Below, piece by piece: positions 1-7,387 of a DNA stretch of 48,069 nucleotides (positions within the stretch are counted from its first letter, which is position 1; each line of letters starts with the position of its first letter). The stretch is taken from positions 1 through 48,069 of the forward strand of contig JAGQOY010000029.1 of assembly GCA_020427005.1 (NCBI GenBank), written 5' to 3'. Position numbers and translations under genes: made by a program. Under the pieces are notes generated by a model. The model was not told the origin of the DNA and searched no databases. It saw nothing but the letters and a program-made list of their open reading frames with translations. Source of the DNA: Planctomycetales bacterium. GTDB taxonomy: Bacteria > Planctomycetota > Planctomycetia > Pirellulales > Pirellulaceae.

Positions 1-31
1 GCTACACTTAGATGTAGTCTGTTCTAATCGC

Positions 32-739
32 TCACTGTTGCGTTGAGCTGGCACTGAAATTTGAATTCATACCGGTCGTGCTTTCAATCCATAGCATGAC
101 GCCGTTGGTTGGGCTTGGTGGACTGACGCTCCCGCCAGAAGCCTTGTCATTGACCATGAAACGTCTTCGAATGAAAACAACTGGATCGGAGGCAGGTATC
201 TGTGTGGAAATGGAATACTGCGGTCCCTCCGACGACCCAGCTCCCAGGTCCCAAGCCTTGGGTTCTTGTACAGTTAGTACCGTTTGTTGATCGAGGCGGA
301 CCTGAATTTGCCATTGTTCGCCGACTAGCTCAGTTTCCAATTGCAATAGGTGTCTACCAGCGGGAATTGGAAAGTTCAGATTGGAATTTGGCAGATTGTC
401 GGCTGGGATTTCGCGAGTCGCTAGACGCAACTGATACTCTCCCTCAGGTAAGTAACAATCCCAGCGATGTTCGTTGAACCAAGTCTGTGGTAAACGTATA
501 ACAGCAGTTTGGCTTTCGTCTTCAATTACCAGCTCACCTGCCATTTCTTGGAGCGCTGGAAGTCGTGAGCTTAGGTCAAGGCTAGAGCGTTCAAATTGTA
601 GATAGGCGACCCATACTGCAACCGCAGATGCGAGCAGTAGCAGAGTCAGCAAATTCCACTGTACCAATTTTCTTCCAGTTGCTGAGCCTCGAATTGCTAC
701 CAAATCCTTGGAATGTGCTTCGTCAATAATTTCCGCCAT
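32..739 (-). CDS. Membrane-anchored protein of unknown function (tandem pair, member 2)
   Basis: The 235-residue product has a charged N-terminus of about 27 residues, one hydrophobic segment (about 30-47), then a soluble and presumably extracytoplasmic part. I recognise no catalytic motif. The middle contains a stretch reading roughly IRLPxxW...W.CYLPEGEYQLRLAT, and a similar W..YLPG..QYRW stretch occurs in the upstream gene at 866-1441. The two also share size and architecture, so I infer they are distant paralogs. A start at 739 is supported by an ATG in good context, although the GAGGG upstream is rather far away. The gene lies 126 bases after its neighbour on the same strand and may be co-transcribed. 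A planctomycete-specific family is likely; the function is unknown. Confidence 0.7.
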   Translation of the reverse strand: MAEIIDEAHSKDLVAIRGSATGRKLVQWNLLTLLLLASAVAVWVAYLQFERSSLDLSSRLPALQEMAGELVIEDESQTAVIRLPQTWFNEHRWDCYLPEGEYQLRLATREIPADNLPNSNLNFPIPAGRHLLQLETELVGEQWQIQVRLDQQTVLTVQEPKAWDLGAGSSEGPQYSISTQIPASDPVVFIRRRFMVNDKASGGSVSPPSPTNGVMLWIESTTGMNSNFSASSTQQ

Positions 740-865
740 CTCGCGACGCCCTCGATGGGTTAAAAAACTGTTTCAGCAGAAATCAAAACTTCGCACTCTG
801 CCGGAAGTCCGCGAGCTGAGAGTGGGCTGCGATTCACGATTGCTAGTGCTCGCCAAAGAGCGTCC

Positions 866-1441
866 TTATCTTGCTTGCTTTTCAAAGGCCTCCGTGGAAC
901 CGAACTTCAATTCGAAGATGGTTTTCTCTGGCTCCTCGGGTAACGCTAATCGGAGTACGACGTTTACCTCGTCGTCGTTAGCTACATGGATATTTTTGTC
1001 TGCCAATTGCTGTACAACTAACTGATCAGGCCTTTCCTTAAGATAATTTGCAAGGTTTTGATCGTTCAGCGAAAGACTGCTGCTTCCACCTAAAGCTTGA
1101 AAGAAAACTTGCCCTTGACCACCTGACTCGCGAAATCGGACCTGTGCAATGAATTCTCTCGAATTGCTATTGGAGCCAGAATGTGATCCCGAGTTATATT
1201 CCCAGCGATACTGGAAATTCCCAGGAAGATATACTCGCCAGGCATAATGCAGCGGCTCTTCGGTCGGCAAGGCAAGAAAGTAGACTTTGGTCTTGTCTCG
1301 AATAGGCAAAGAGCCGACTTTGGCTTCCAACTTGCGATACGTTGTCAAAAGTTGTTGATTTCTCGCACCGGCCTTTGTTGCCATTAGGCCGCCGATAATC
1401 GTCAGGAGTATCAAGCCGCCATTTATGAACCTGGAGGTCAT
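866..1441 (-). CDS. Secreted or membrane-anchored protein of unknown function (tandem pair, member 1)
   Basis: The 191-residue product begins with a hydrophobic segment (about 8-22) that could be a signal anchor or signal peptide. A short helical linker and a beta-rich part with a Ser/Gly/Asn-rich loop (about 84-93) follow. The motif FLALPTEEPLHYAWRVYLP resembles the LPxxW...YLPEG stretch of the downstream gene at 32-739, which suggests an old tandem duplication. No known domain is recognised. No clear ribosome site precedes the ATG at 1441. The role is unknown; an envelope location is inferred only from the N-terminus. Confidence 0.7.
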   Translation of the reverse strand: MTSRFINGGLILLTIIGGLMATKAGARNQQLLTTYRKLEAKVGSLPIRDKTKVYFLALPTEEPLHYAWRVYLPGNFQYRWEYNSGSHSGSNSNSREFIAQVRFRESGGQGQVFFQALGGSSSLSLNDQNLANYLKERPDQLVVQQLADKNIHVANDDEVNVVLRLALPEEPEKTIFELKFGSTEAFEKQAR

Positions 1442-1512
1442 ACGGAAAATCTACCTAGGTTTTATTTGGACAGGATCTAGATTTCAGATTTCCATGTCCT
1501 TGGTTCAGCAAG

Positions 1513-2025
1513 CTAAAACACGCGATTCAATTCGACAATGAAATGTAGGCGAGCCCGTGGAGGTATTTCTCCCATGCCTGTATCACCATAACCCAAATCG
1601 CTGGGGATATCCAATTCAATCATGCCGCCTTCACCAACCAATTGAAGACCTTCGGTCCAACCGGGTATGACTCCCGTCAAAGGAAAGCTGATGGGCTCAC
1701 CGCGACGATACGAGCTGTCAAAGATAAATCCGTCGTCCAGCCAGCCCTTGTAATGAACATTTACTTGATCTCTGGCTTGTGGACTGATGCCTTTGCCTTG
1801 GCGTAGTACTCGATACTTCAGCCCTGTAGTCGTCTCCAGAAATTCCTGAGGATGGTCTGGATCGGGAGCACCGGGTCGCATTTTTTCCAGGTTGTCGTCA
1901 GGACCAACTGTCGGTTGATCCAGATTGGCAACTTGGTTTTGTACTTTTTGAGCTGCTGGGCTGCAGCCAATACCGCCCATCAGTAAACTACAAATCAGAA
2001 TGGCAGAACATTCAACTCGGATCAT
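1513..2025 (-). CDS. FKBP-type peptidyl-prolyl cis-trans isomerase, predicted lipoprotein
   Basis: The 170-residue product catalyses proline cis-trans isomerisation in folding of exported proteins, by family. The N-terminus has a lipoprotein signal with lipobox LMGGIGC (Cys21), so it should be membrane-anchored outside the cytoplasm. A linker leads into a single FKBP domain from about residue 65 to the end. Typical FKBP features are visible: VNVHYKGWLDDGFIFDSS, the ligand-pocket segment FPLTGVIPGWTEGLQLVGEGG, and the closing IPPRARLHFIVEL strand. These include the V-I-x-G-W core residues of active FKBPs. The length is normal for a short periplasmic FKBP. It stands alone, with no obvious operon partner beyond the downstream unknown gene. 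Confidence 0.9.
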   Translation of the reverse strand: MIRVECSAILICSLLMGGIGCSPAAQKVQNQVANLDQPTVGPDDNLEKMRPGAPDPDHPQEFLETTTGLKYRVLRQGKGISPQARDQVNVHYKGWLDDGFIFDSSYRRGEPISFPLTGVIPGWTEGLQLVGEGGMIELDIPSDLGYGDTGMGEIPPRARLHFIVELNRVF

Positions 2026-2244
2026 TGGATATTCACTTTAATGGATGATTCTTAAAGAGGACCAGGATTCAACATTATGGAGGCTGAACCTCGGGCCGTC
2101 TAGTTGATTCGAATTTTGCTCAAGAATCTTGGCAAGGCGATGAGCGCATTCGATTTGTTTTCACGTGGAAATTGGCCAGGCTACAAGCGCAGTGCGAGCT
2201 AAATTGCTTTCCTGAACCGAAGTCATTACTAGCTATTTTTGATA

Positions 2245-2259
2245 TTGCGATAGTCGCAA
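2245..2259. repeat. Perfect inverted repeat TTGCGA-TAG-TCGCAA
   Basis: This is a six-base perfect dyad with a three-base centre, immediately after the stop codon of the gene at 2261-2968. The 13-base core TTGCGATAGTCGC recurs at 5488-5500 in another intergenic gap. There is no U-run beside it, so it is not a classical terminator. It could be a protein-binding site or an attenuated 3' hairpin. Confidence 0.4.
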
Positions 2260-2260
2260 A

Positions 2261-2968
2261 TTAAGCCGCTTGCGGGTCCCGCTTTACGGCTCGCATGTAC
2301 CTAGGCTTGAGTTTATAGAGCTGACTGTTGCCTCTCTTGCCGCAAATTTCTACTGCTCCCATTTGTCTCAAACAATAGGCTACCTTTTGGCCAAACCAGC
2401 GCGGTCTATCCAGCGCCGCGGCCATTTCGGCTGTATCAAACCGGTTTGGCAAGTGGGACATGGGTAGGGTTGCCAGAACGTCGCCGATATTACGCAATTC
2501 GAGCTTACCGACAATCCCCAAAAACCGTTGATCAAGAGTCCTGTATTTCTTACGTCGACGAACCGCGCCAACTCGATCCTGCCGAATTTCTTCCGCCTCA
2601 ATCAGCAAAATCTCAAGCGTCAGGCGAGGACGGGGAAAGGTGTTCGAAAAATGGACGAGTTCCATAAAGTACTCAAGTATGTCACACTTCTTAGGACTCA
2701 TTCGCGAGCGAACTTGGCTACCCTGACCGTCAACTGTGGTAACTCGCTTTGAAGCAATGATGGGCTTGACAATTCGAAGTCGGCGCCGAGCCTTGCCAAG
2801 CAATTCATGTGTCTTGCTGCGCAAGGCACCTAGCGAAGCATGTTGGATCTCAATTAATTCTCCGCAGGATGCAACTGCATCAATGCGGAAGCCGTCGATG
2901 ACGACTTCTATGGAAGAATCGTTGTCAGCATACAACCGTTTCAAGTCACGATGCAATGAGGTTTCCAA
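2261..2968 (-). CDS. Uncharacterised protein resembling the DUF8091 planctomycete family
   Basis: The 235-residue product starts at a TTG preceded by CAGGGA. The N-terminal sequence ETSLHRDLKRLYA follows directly, as I recall for this family, so I keep the TTG. The first ~60 residues (VVIDGFRIDAV...ELIEIQHASLGAL) have the pattern of a small restriction-endonuclease-like fold: an acidic residue in a beta hairpin, then a strand with E-x-Q. Residues about 60-150 are basic (arginine-rich around 135-145). The C-terminal ~80 residues (LATLP..LPNRFDTAEMAAAL...VAYCLRQMGAVEICGKRGNSQLY) look like a winged helix. A DNA-related role is inferred only from this; no function is known to me. The family name is from memory and less certain than the gene itself. 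Confidence 0.65.
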   Translation of the reverse strand: METSLHRDLKRLYADNDSSIEVVIDGFRIDAVASCGELIEIQHASLGALRSKTHELLGKARRRLRIVKPIIASKRVTTVDGQGSQVRSRMSPKKCDILEYFMELVHFSNTFPRPRLTLEILLIEAEEIRQDRVGAVRRRKKYRTLDQRFLGIVGKLELRNIGDVLATLPMSHLPNRFDTAEMAAALDRPRWFGQKVAYCLRQMGAVEICGKRGNSQLYKLKPRYMRAVKRDPQAA

Positions 2969-3005
2969 CGTCCCTGAGGCCTCATGATTTACTAGTATGC
3001 ATTAC

Positions 3006-3560
3006 TTAGGTATTGATTCCTAAATCCCGAACAGTAATCAAAGTTTGCAGTTGCAAGCCCGCGGCTTCGATCGCCTCACGTCCGCCTTCCAAGCGATCCA
3101 CGACCGCCAAAATACGATCAACAGACATGCCGAATTCGCGAACAGCTTCAACAGCTTTCAGTGCACTGCCACCACTGGTTACCACGTCTTCAACGATCAC
3201 GGCCCGCATGCCTGGTGCAATGGGGCCTTCGACCTGACGTCCGGTCCCGTGCTGTTTGGCTTCTTTGCGGACGATAAAACCCAGTAATTCAATGTCTTGC
3301 AAGCCGGCTAAAGTGATTGATGCGGCAGAAATCGGATCAGCTCCAATTGCCATGCCACCAATCGCATCTGGTAAATTACTGTGTAGCAATTGCAACATGC
3401 CAGCGCCAATCTGAACGGCGCCCTGGGGGTGCAGAGTGATCTTCCGGCAGTCCAAATAAAAGGAAGCTTGCTTGCCGCTGGCCAATGTAAATTGACCGAA
3501 TTGAAGCGCGTACTTTTTGACCAATTCGATCAATCGTTGGCGGTCGTAAACAACGCTCAT
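3006..3560 (-). CDS. pyrE: Orotate phosphoribosyltransferase
   Basis: The enzyme converts orotate and PRPP to orotidine 5'-phosphate in pyrimidine synthesis. I place the start at the ATG at 3560, giving 184 residues (SVVYDRQRLIELVKKYAL...). The 38 residues of open frame upstream look unlike protein of this family and would make it too long. A GAGAG lies a few bases before this ATG. Visible signatures are the substrate strand FTLASGKQASFYLDCRKITL, the GADPISAA turn, the flexible-loop lysines in VRKEAKQHGTGRQVEG, and the PRPP-binding motif VIVEDVVTSGGSALKAVEA. The length and motif order fit bacterial PyrE. It stands apart from other pyrimidine genes. Confidence 0.95.
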   Translation of the reverse strand: MSVVYDRQRLIELVKKYALQFGQFTLASGKQASFYLDCRKITLHPQGAVQIGAGMLQLLHSNLPDAIGGMAIGADPISAASITLAGLQDIELLGFIVRKEAKQHGTGRQVEGPIAPGMRAVIVEDVVTSGGSALKAVEAVREFGMSVDRILAVVDRLEGGREAIEAAGLQLQTLITVRDLGINT

Positions 3561-3975
3561 GCGGGACTCTCTACACGCGAAGTTTCGTGAAAAAAATTTT
3601 GCTCGTTCCGGACTCCAAAGGATTGTGATCCAAGGAATTCCGGGTAGTAGGTGCCTAGCAGCAAACAACTGCACTTAGAATAGTACTCCGATGTATTCTC
3701 TTCTCAGGCGAACCTTTTGAGAAGTCGGAGAGTGCCTGTTAACTTGTGAATTCCTGGAGCTTGTAGCGGAGAATTATAGCTGGGTTCTCCAGCAGCCACT
3801 TCCACTACACGCGTTGCTGTTTCCGCAATTTGTAGATATGCCATCACAATTCTCATGCAGTACCGAAGGCCGATTTCGATTCCTCGACTCGCAGCGCCAC
3901 AGCTCGACTCTCGTCATATTCGGCGTGCTCGGTTCATTTCAACGGTCGCCCAAGTCGCATCACCTTAACCATGCG
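3561..3975. other. Intergenic region upstream of pyrE
   Basis: These 415 bases lie between the pyrE start and the end of the L,D-transpeptidase gene. The short frames here show no recognisable protein. I see no tRNA, strong hairpin with U-run, or clear promoter. It presumably contains the pyrE promoter. Confidence 0.4.
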
Positions 3976-5286
3976 CTAGTGTACTACTTTGACTTGGCAA
4001 CCCTGTGCCAGGATGTCGTATACATACTTAGCATCTAGGGGAGCCAAGCTTATGCATCCTGCGTCTTCCAATTCCGAACTGACCATACTCGGCGTCCCAT
4101 GAATGCACATGTCACCCATGCTCAGCCAATAACCTCCATATGGATTGCGAGGGTCGCTAGCGTCAATCACGTTACCTCCCAAGCCAAAGTACTTTCGATC
4201 CTTCCGACGATCGACAATTTCAAAACTGCCTTCGCTGGGAACCGGATCACTTCCAGTAGATATGGGGAAACGTCCGGCATAGAGGTCTCCTAAGAATAGT
4301 GTCATTTCGCTCCGCGACAGACTCACTTCCGCTCGGAAAGGGCCATGCATTACTTTAACCTGTGTACCGGGTACCAGTGTTTCGGAGCTTAGCTCGTTGA
4401 TACCTGCCAAAAGCTCTTGGGTGATATTGTGATCAGTGGCAATTTGCTTGACCGTGTCTCCTAGCTGGCTTGTATAGGCTGGTTCGATCAAATGTCGCTT
4501 GGAATAAATAACCTGCAGTGCCAAACTGTCGAGGATATCGACTAAATCGGTATGTTGCTCGTAGCTCAAGTCCGGGTTTTCGTAATAGGCTGTCAACAAT
4601 CGTAAGGCTTCTTGAAGCTGCCCTGCCCCAGCCTTCTGCAGGGCTTGCTGTTTTGCCAGTTCGAACGGCAATGAATTTGTAGCATTGGAATTCAAAGGTT
4701 GTTGATTAAATGACCCGAATTGACTCGAATCGCCAAGCAGTGGAAGTGGTGTGTTAGAACCAAGCATCTCATTGCTTCCATTTTCGCTTGGAAGCTTGGT
4801 GGCAGCAGGTAAGAAGGGAACGCTTGGGCCAGCGAACGGTTCTGCTGATGGGAAGTTTGGAGTAGCTCCGTTAGTAGGTACTGATGAGGTAAGCAGGCTT
4901 TCCTCACTGGCATTATTTTCCGTTAGCGTTGGCAGCCCAACTGTTGGCATGCTTGGTATCGATATCCCAGTTGTTGGCGAGTTCTGGCTGGCGGCAACAG
5001 CTCCATCCAGGCCAAATTGAGGCAATTGGGCAATGTCAATGTTAGCAGTAGAAGGTTGGGAGCCTAACTTAGTCCCCGAAATTTGAATAGCGCTGGTCGA
5101 AGAGCCTCCATTGTTGAACTCAGGAATCTCTATGTCCATCATTTCAGCAAACTCGTCATCGGAGCCACTGGCCCATTTTTCGAGTTCGGGTGAGAGCTCA
5201 GGTTCCGGAGCATTTAGCGCAACAAATGCTCCGTAACAGACGGCTAGCAAGAGCGCGACAACTACACCAGTTTTGATCGTCTGCAC
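3976..5286 (-). CDS. LysM and YkuD domain L,D-transpeptidase, membrane-anchored
   Basis: The predicted 436-residue protein remodels or cross-links peptidoglycan, or attaches proteins to it, outside the cytoplasmic membrane. The start is a GTG at 5286, because AAGGAGGTC sits six bases upstream and the protein then begins QTIKTGVVVALLLAVCYGAF, a signal anchor. ATGs further upstream (5397, 5310) only extend the frame. Order: anchor (about 6-24), a long Ser/Pro/Asn-rich linker (to about 205), a helical repeat-like segment (205-265), LysM (about 269-313), then YkuD (about 316-436). The catalytic Cys411 and the conserved His396 of HGT are present. The usual SHGC reads DAGC here, so the Ser and His before Gly-Cys are replaced. 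It is monocistronic. Confidence 0.9.
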   Translation of the reverse strand: MQTIKTGVVVALLLAVCYGAFVALNAPEPELSPELEKWASGSDDEFAEMMDIEIPEFNNGGSSTSAIQISGTKLGSQPSTANIDIAQLPQFGLDGAVAASQNSPTTGISIPSMPTVGLPTLTENNASEESLLTSSVPTNGATPNFPSAEPFAGPSVPFLPAATKLPSENGSNEMLGSNTPLPLLGDSSQFGSFNQQPLNSNATNSLPFELAKQQALQKAGAGQLQEALRLLTAYYENPDLSYEQHTDLVDILDSLALQVIYSKRHLIEPAYTSQLGDTVKQIATDHNITQELLAGINELSSETLVPGTQVKVMHGPFRAEVSLSRSEMTLFLGDLYAGRFPISTGSDPVPSEGSFEIVDRRKDRKYFGLGGNVIDASDPRNPYGGYWLSMGDMCIHGTPSMVSSELEDAGCISLAPLDAKYVYDILAQGCQVKVVH

Positions 5287-5291
5287 GACGG

Positions 5292-5299
5292 ACCTCCTT
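5292..5299 (-). promoter_or_regulatory. Strong Shine-Dalgarno site fixing a GTG start
   Basis: On the minus strand AAGGAGGT lies six bases before GTG at 5286-5284. It is one of the best ribosome sites in the window and decides the start of the L,D-transpeptidase over longer upstream ATG options. Confidence 0.85.
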
Positions 5300-5487
5300 G
5301 TCCCGGACATGAACATATAGCGAGCGGCGGGCCACTTATGGTGGCTTCGTCCCGAGTTCGTGGGTGGCGGATTAATCCACCCAAACGAAAAACTCATACG
5401 GAATCCTAGCTACACTCAATATCGACATCTAGATCAATTGCGTTGGACGAAGTTGAGGATTCCGCGATTTTTTTCACAAGTTTGTAG

Positions 5488-5500
5488 TTGCGATAGTCGC
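5488..5500. repeat. Second copy of the TTGCGATAGTCGC dyad core
   Basis: The inner dyad GCGA-TAG-TCGC is perfect and identical to that at 2245-2259; the outer arm differs (GC in place of AA on the right). It lies about 105 bases past the amt stop codon and about 200 bases before the L,D-transpeptidase start. Confidence 0.35.
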
Positions 5501-5605
5501 GCATTTGAGTGCTAGCAAAGAGAAATTGCATCACCAATACGAGGACAATTGGGACGGTCCCGGAAGTCGCGTCCCAGTTTTTTCAAGTCTTGGTCAAAAG
5601 GGTTG

Positions 5606-7081
5606 CTACAAGAAAATGTAGCCTTCTTCTCCGTGCTGAGTGATGTCCAGCCCCTGGCGTTCGGCTGTCGATGGGACTCGGAGGCCAATGCTAACGTCAA
5701 TAATCTTGAGCAAAACAAAGCTAACTCCACCAGCAAAAACCCAAGTGATTGCGGTGGCTGTCAGTTGTCCAACCACGGTTTGATAGTTACCTTCGATTAT
5801 TCCCAACGGCTGACCCTCGCCAATATCCCATATGGCTCGAGTGGCGAATACGCCAGTTAAGATCGCTCCTAAGGTGCCACCCATCCCGTGTACGCCGAAA
5901 GCGTCCAGTGAATCGTCGTAGACAAAACGGCTTTTCAGAGACGAACATGAGAGATAGCAAACTAGGCCTCCGAGAACTCCCATCACCAGAGCCGGCATCG
6001 GACCGACGTGGCCTGCAGCAGGAGTAATGCATACTAGCCCCGCTACCGCACCTGAACTGGCGCCCAATAACGTGGGTTTGCCGCGGTGCAGCCATTCAAT
6101 GGCCGCCCAAGCCACAGCACCTGCCGCAGCCGAAAAGTGTGTCACTGCAAACGCGCTGACGGCAATTCCGTCACATCGCAGGGCACTGCCCGCATTGAAG
6201 CCAAACCAGCCAACCCACAGCATCGCAGCTCCCAGGGATGTATAGGTCAGATTGTGGGGCGGCATCGGTTCTTGACGAAATCCTAAGCGGGGACCTATTA
6301 GAATGGCTGCTACTAAGGCGGTGACTCCCGAACTGATATGCACCACCGTGCCACCTGCAAAGTCAAGTGCTCCACCTAAAATGGCATGTTCGCCATGAAA
6401 AGCGAGAATGCCACCGCCCCAAACCCAATGGGCCAAAGGGCAATAGACAAGAGTTCCCCAAAGAACTGAGAATAGCACCATGGCGCTAAACTTCATGCGT
6501 TCAGCAAACGCACCGCAGATCAACGCGGGGGTGATAATAAAAAACATGCCCTGAAACAGCATGTGGGTGAGTCGAGGTAGAACGTCATCGAACATGGGAG
6601 TTTGTGGGCCTCCCGAGGCTTCATCCCAGAATCTGGCTACATTGTTCATGAAAATGTAGTCCAGGTTTCCAATGAGAGCTCCCGAACCGCCAAAGGCCAG
6701 CGAATAACCATATAACGCCCAGATGACGGTCATCAATCCCATCAAGAATACGCACTGCATTATGACACTCAGGACGTTTTTCTTGCGTACCAGTCCACCA
6801 TAAAACAATGCTAAGCCTGGTGCGGTCATAAACAACACCAAGGCGCATGACACTAACATCCAAGCGTTGTGGGAGGCTGCTTGAGCATCACTGAGAACAT
6901 CATCACTGGCTGTCTTGGGAGCGTCGGCAGCAACCGTTTCAGCCGAGGCTGTAATAGCAGAATTCTCACTGGCCTCGTCCGGAGGCTGAGCCCAAAGAGA
7001 GCCCGGATATGCAACGATGGCAGCCAAAAGACACAGCCCAAACAGGGATTTGGACGGCGAGAGGGTGTGACTAGCTTTCAC
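5606..7081 (-). CDS. amt: Ammonium transporter (Amt family)
   Basis: This is a membrane channel for ammonium/ammonia uptake. I choose the GTG at 7081 (491 residues) because AAAGG lies eight bases upstream. A signal peptide (about 1-32, ending LWAQ) and a short Ala/Ser/Glu-rich linker follow. About eleven membrane segments then start near residue 70. Family hallmarks are APGLALFYGGLVRKKNVLS, the GAFAERMKF segment, the first pore histidine in GGTVVHISSG (His248), the WFGFNAGS motif, and the second pore histidine in DAFGVHGMGGTLGA (His398). No PII gene (glnK) is seen next to it. It lies about 300 bases after an NtrC-type response regulator on the same strand, so nitrogen control by that regulator is possible but unproven. 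Confidence 0.95.
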   Translation of the reverse strand: MKASHTLSPSKSLFGLCLLAAIVAYPGSLWAQPPDEASENSAITASAETVAADAPKTASDDVLSDAQAASHNAWMLVSCALVLFMTAPGLALFYGGLVRKKNVLSVIMQCVFLMGLMTVIWALYGYSLAFGGSGALIGNLDYIFMNNVARFWDEASGGPQTPMFDDVLPRLTHMLFQGMFFIITPALICGAFAERMKFSAMVLFSVLWGTLVYCPLAHWVWGGGILAFHGEHAILGGALDFAGGTVVHISSGVTALVAAILIGPRLGFRQEPMPPHNLTYTSLGAAMLWVGWFGFNAGSALRCDGIAVSAFAVTHFSAAAGAVAWAAIEWLHRGKPTLLGASSGAVAGLVCITPAAGHVGPMPALVMGVLGGLVCYLSCSSLKSRFVYDDSLDAFGVHGMGGTLGAILTGVFATRAIWDIGEGQPLGIIEGNYQTVVGQLTATAITWVFAGGVSFVLLKIIDVSIGLRVPSTAERQGLDITQHGEEGYIFL

Positions 7082-7387
7082 AGACGTGACCTTTTTCCGA
7101 ATAGCAGGATTTTGAAAGTAGTCACCTGCTACAGTCCGCCTGGTCGCGTCTAAGGTGCGACACAACTGTGCTGGTGCAACAGGATCCTAATCTAATGGAA
7201 TACGCGACCAGGCATAGCCCACCCAGCATAATCTTCGGGGCGAGAGGTCCCCAAACTGAACCACTTGGAATGGGGAGATAGTAGAAACGCGCCCTGGATG
7301 CTTCATACCCACAGTGGCAGCGGTCGATTTCAAATCGAGCTCTTTTGGCTATCAGTTGTTGTCCTTGGATACCAGCCACTGGCTGGC
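7082..7387. other. Intergenic region between response regulator gene and amt
   Basis: These 306 bases hold the amt leader. I looked for a sigma-54 site (GG, ten bases, GC) in the amt direction and found none with correct spacing; GGATCCTGTTGC has only eight bases between. No gene is supported. Confidence 0.4.

Larger units (their letters stand above)
5287..5605. other. Intergenic region between amt and the L,D-transpeptidase gene
   Basis: These 319 bases contain no convincing gene. A second copy of the TTGCGATAGTCGC core lies at 5488-5500. The 5' leader of the L,D-transpeptidase message must start here. Confidence 0.4.

Noticed and set aside
7166..7200. Possible sigma-54 promoter GGATCCTGTTGC before amt
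   Set aside because: Only eight bases separate GG and GC; sigma-54 needs ten.
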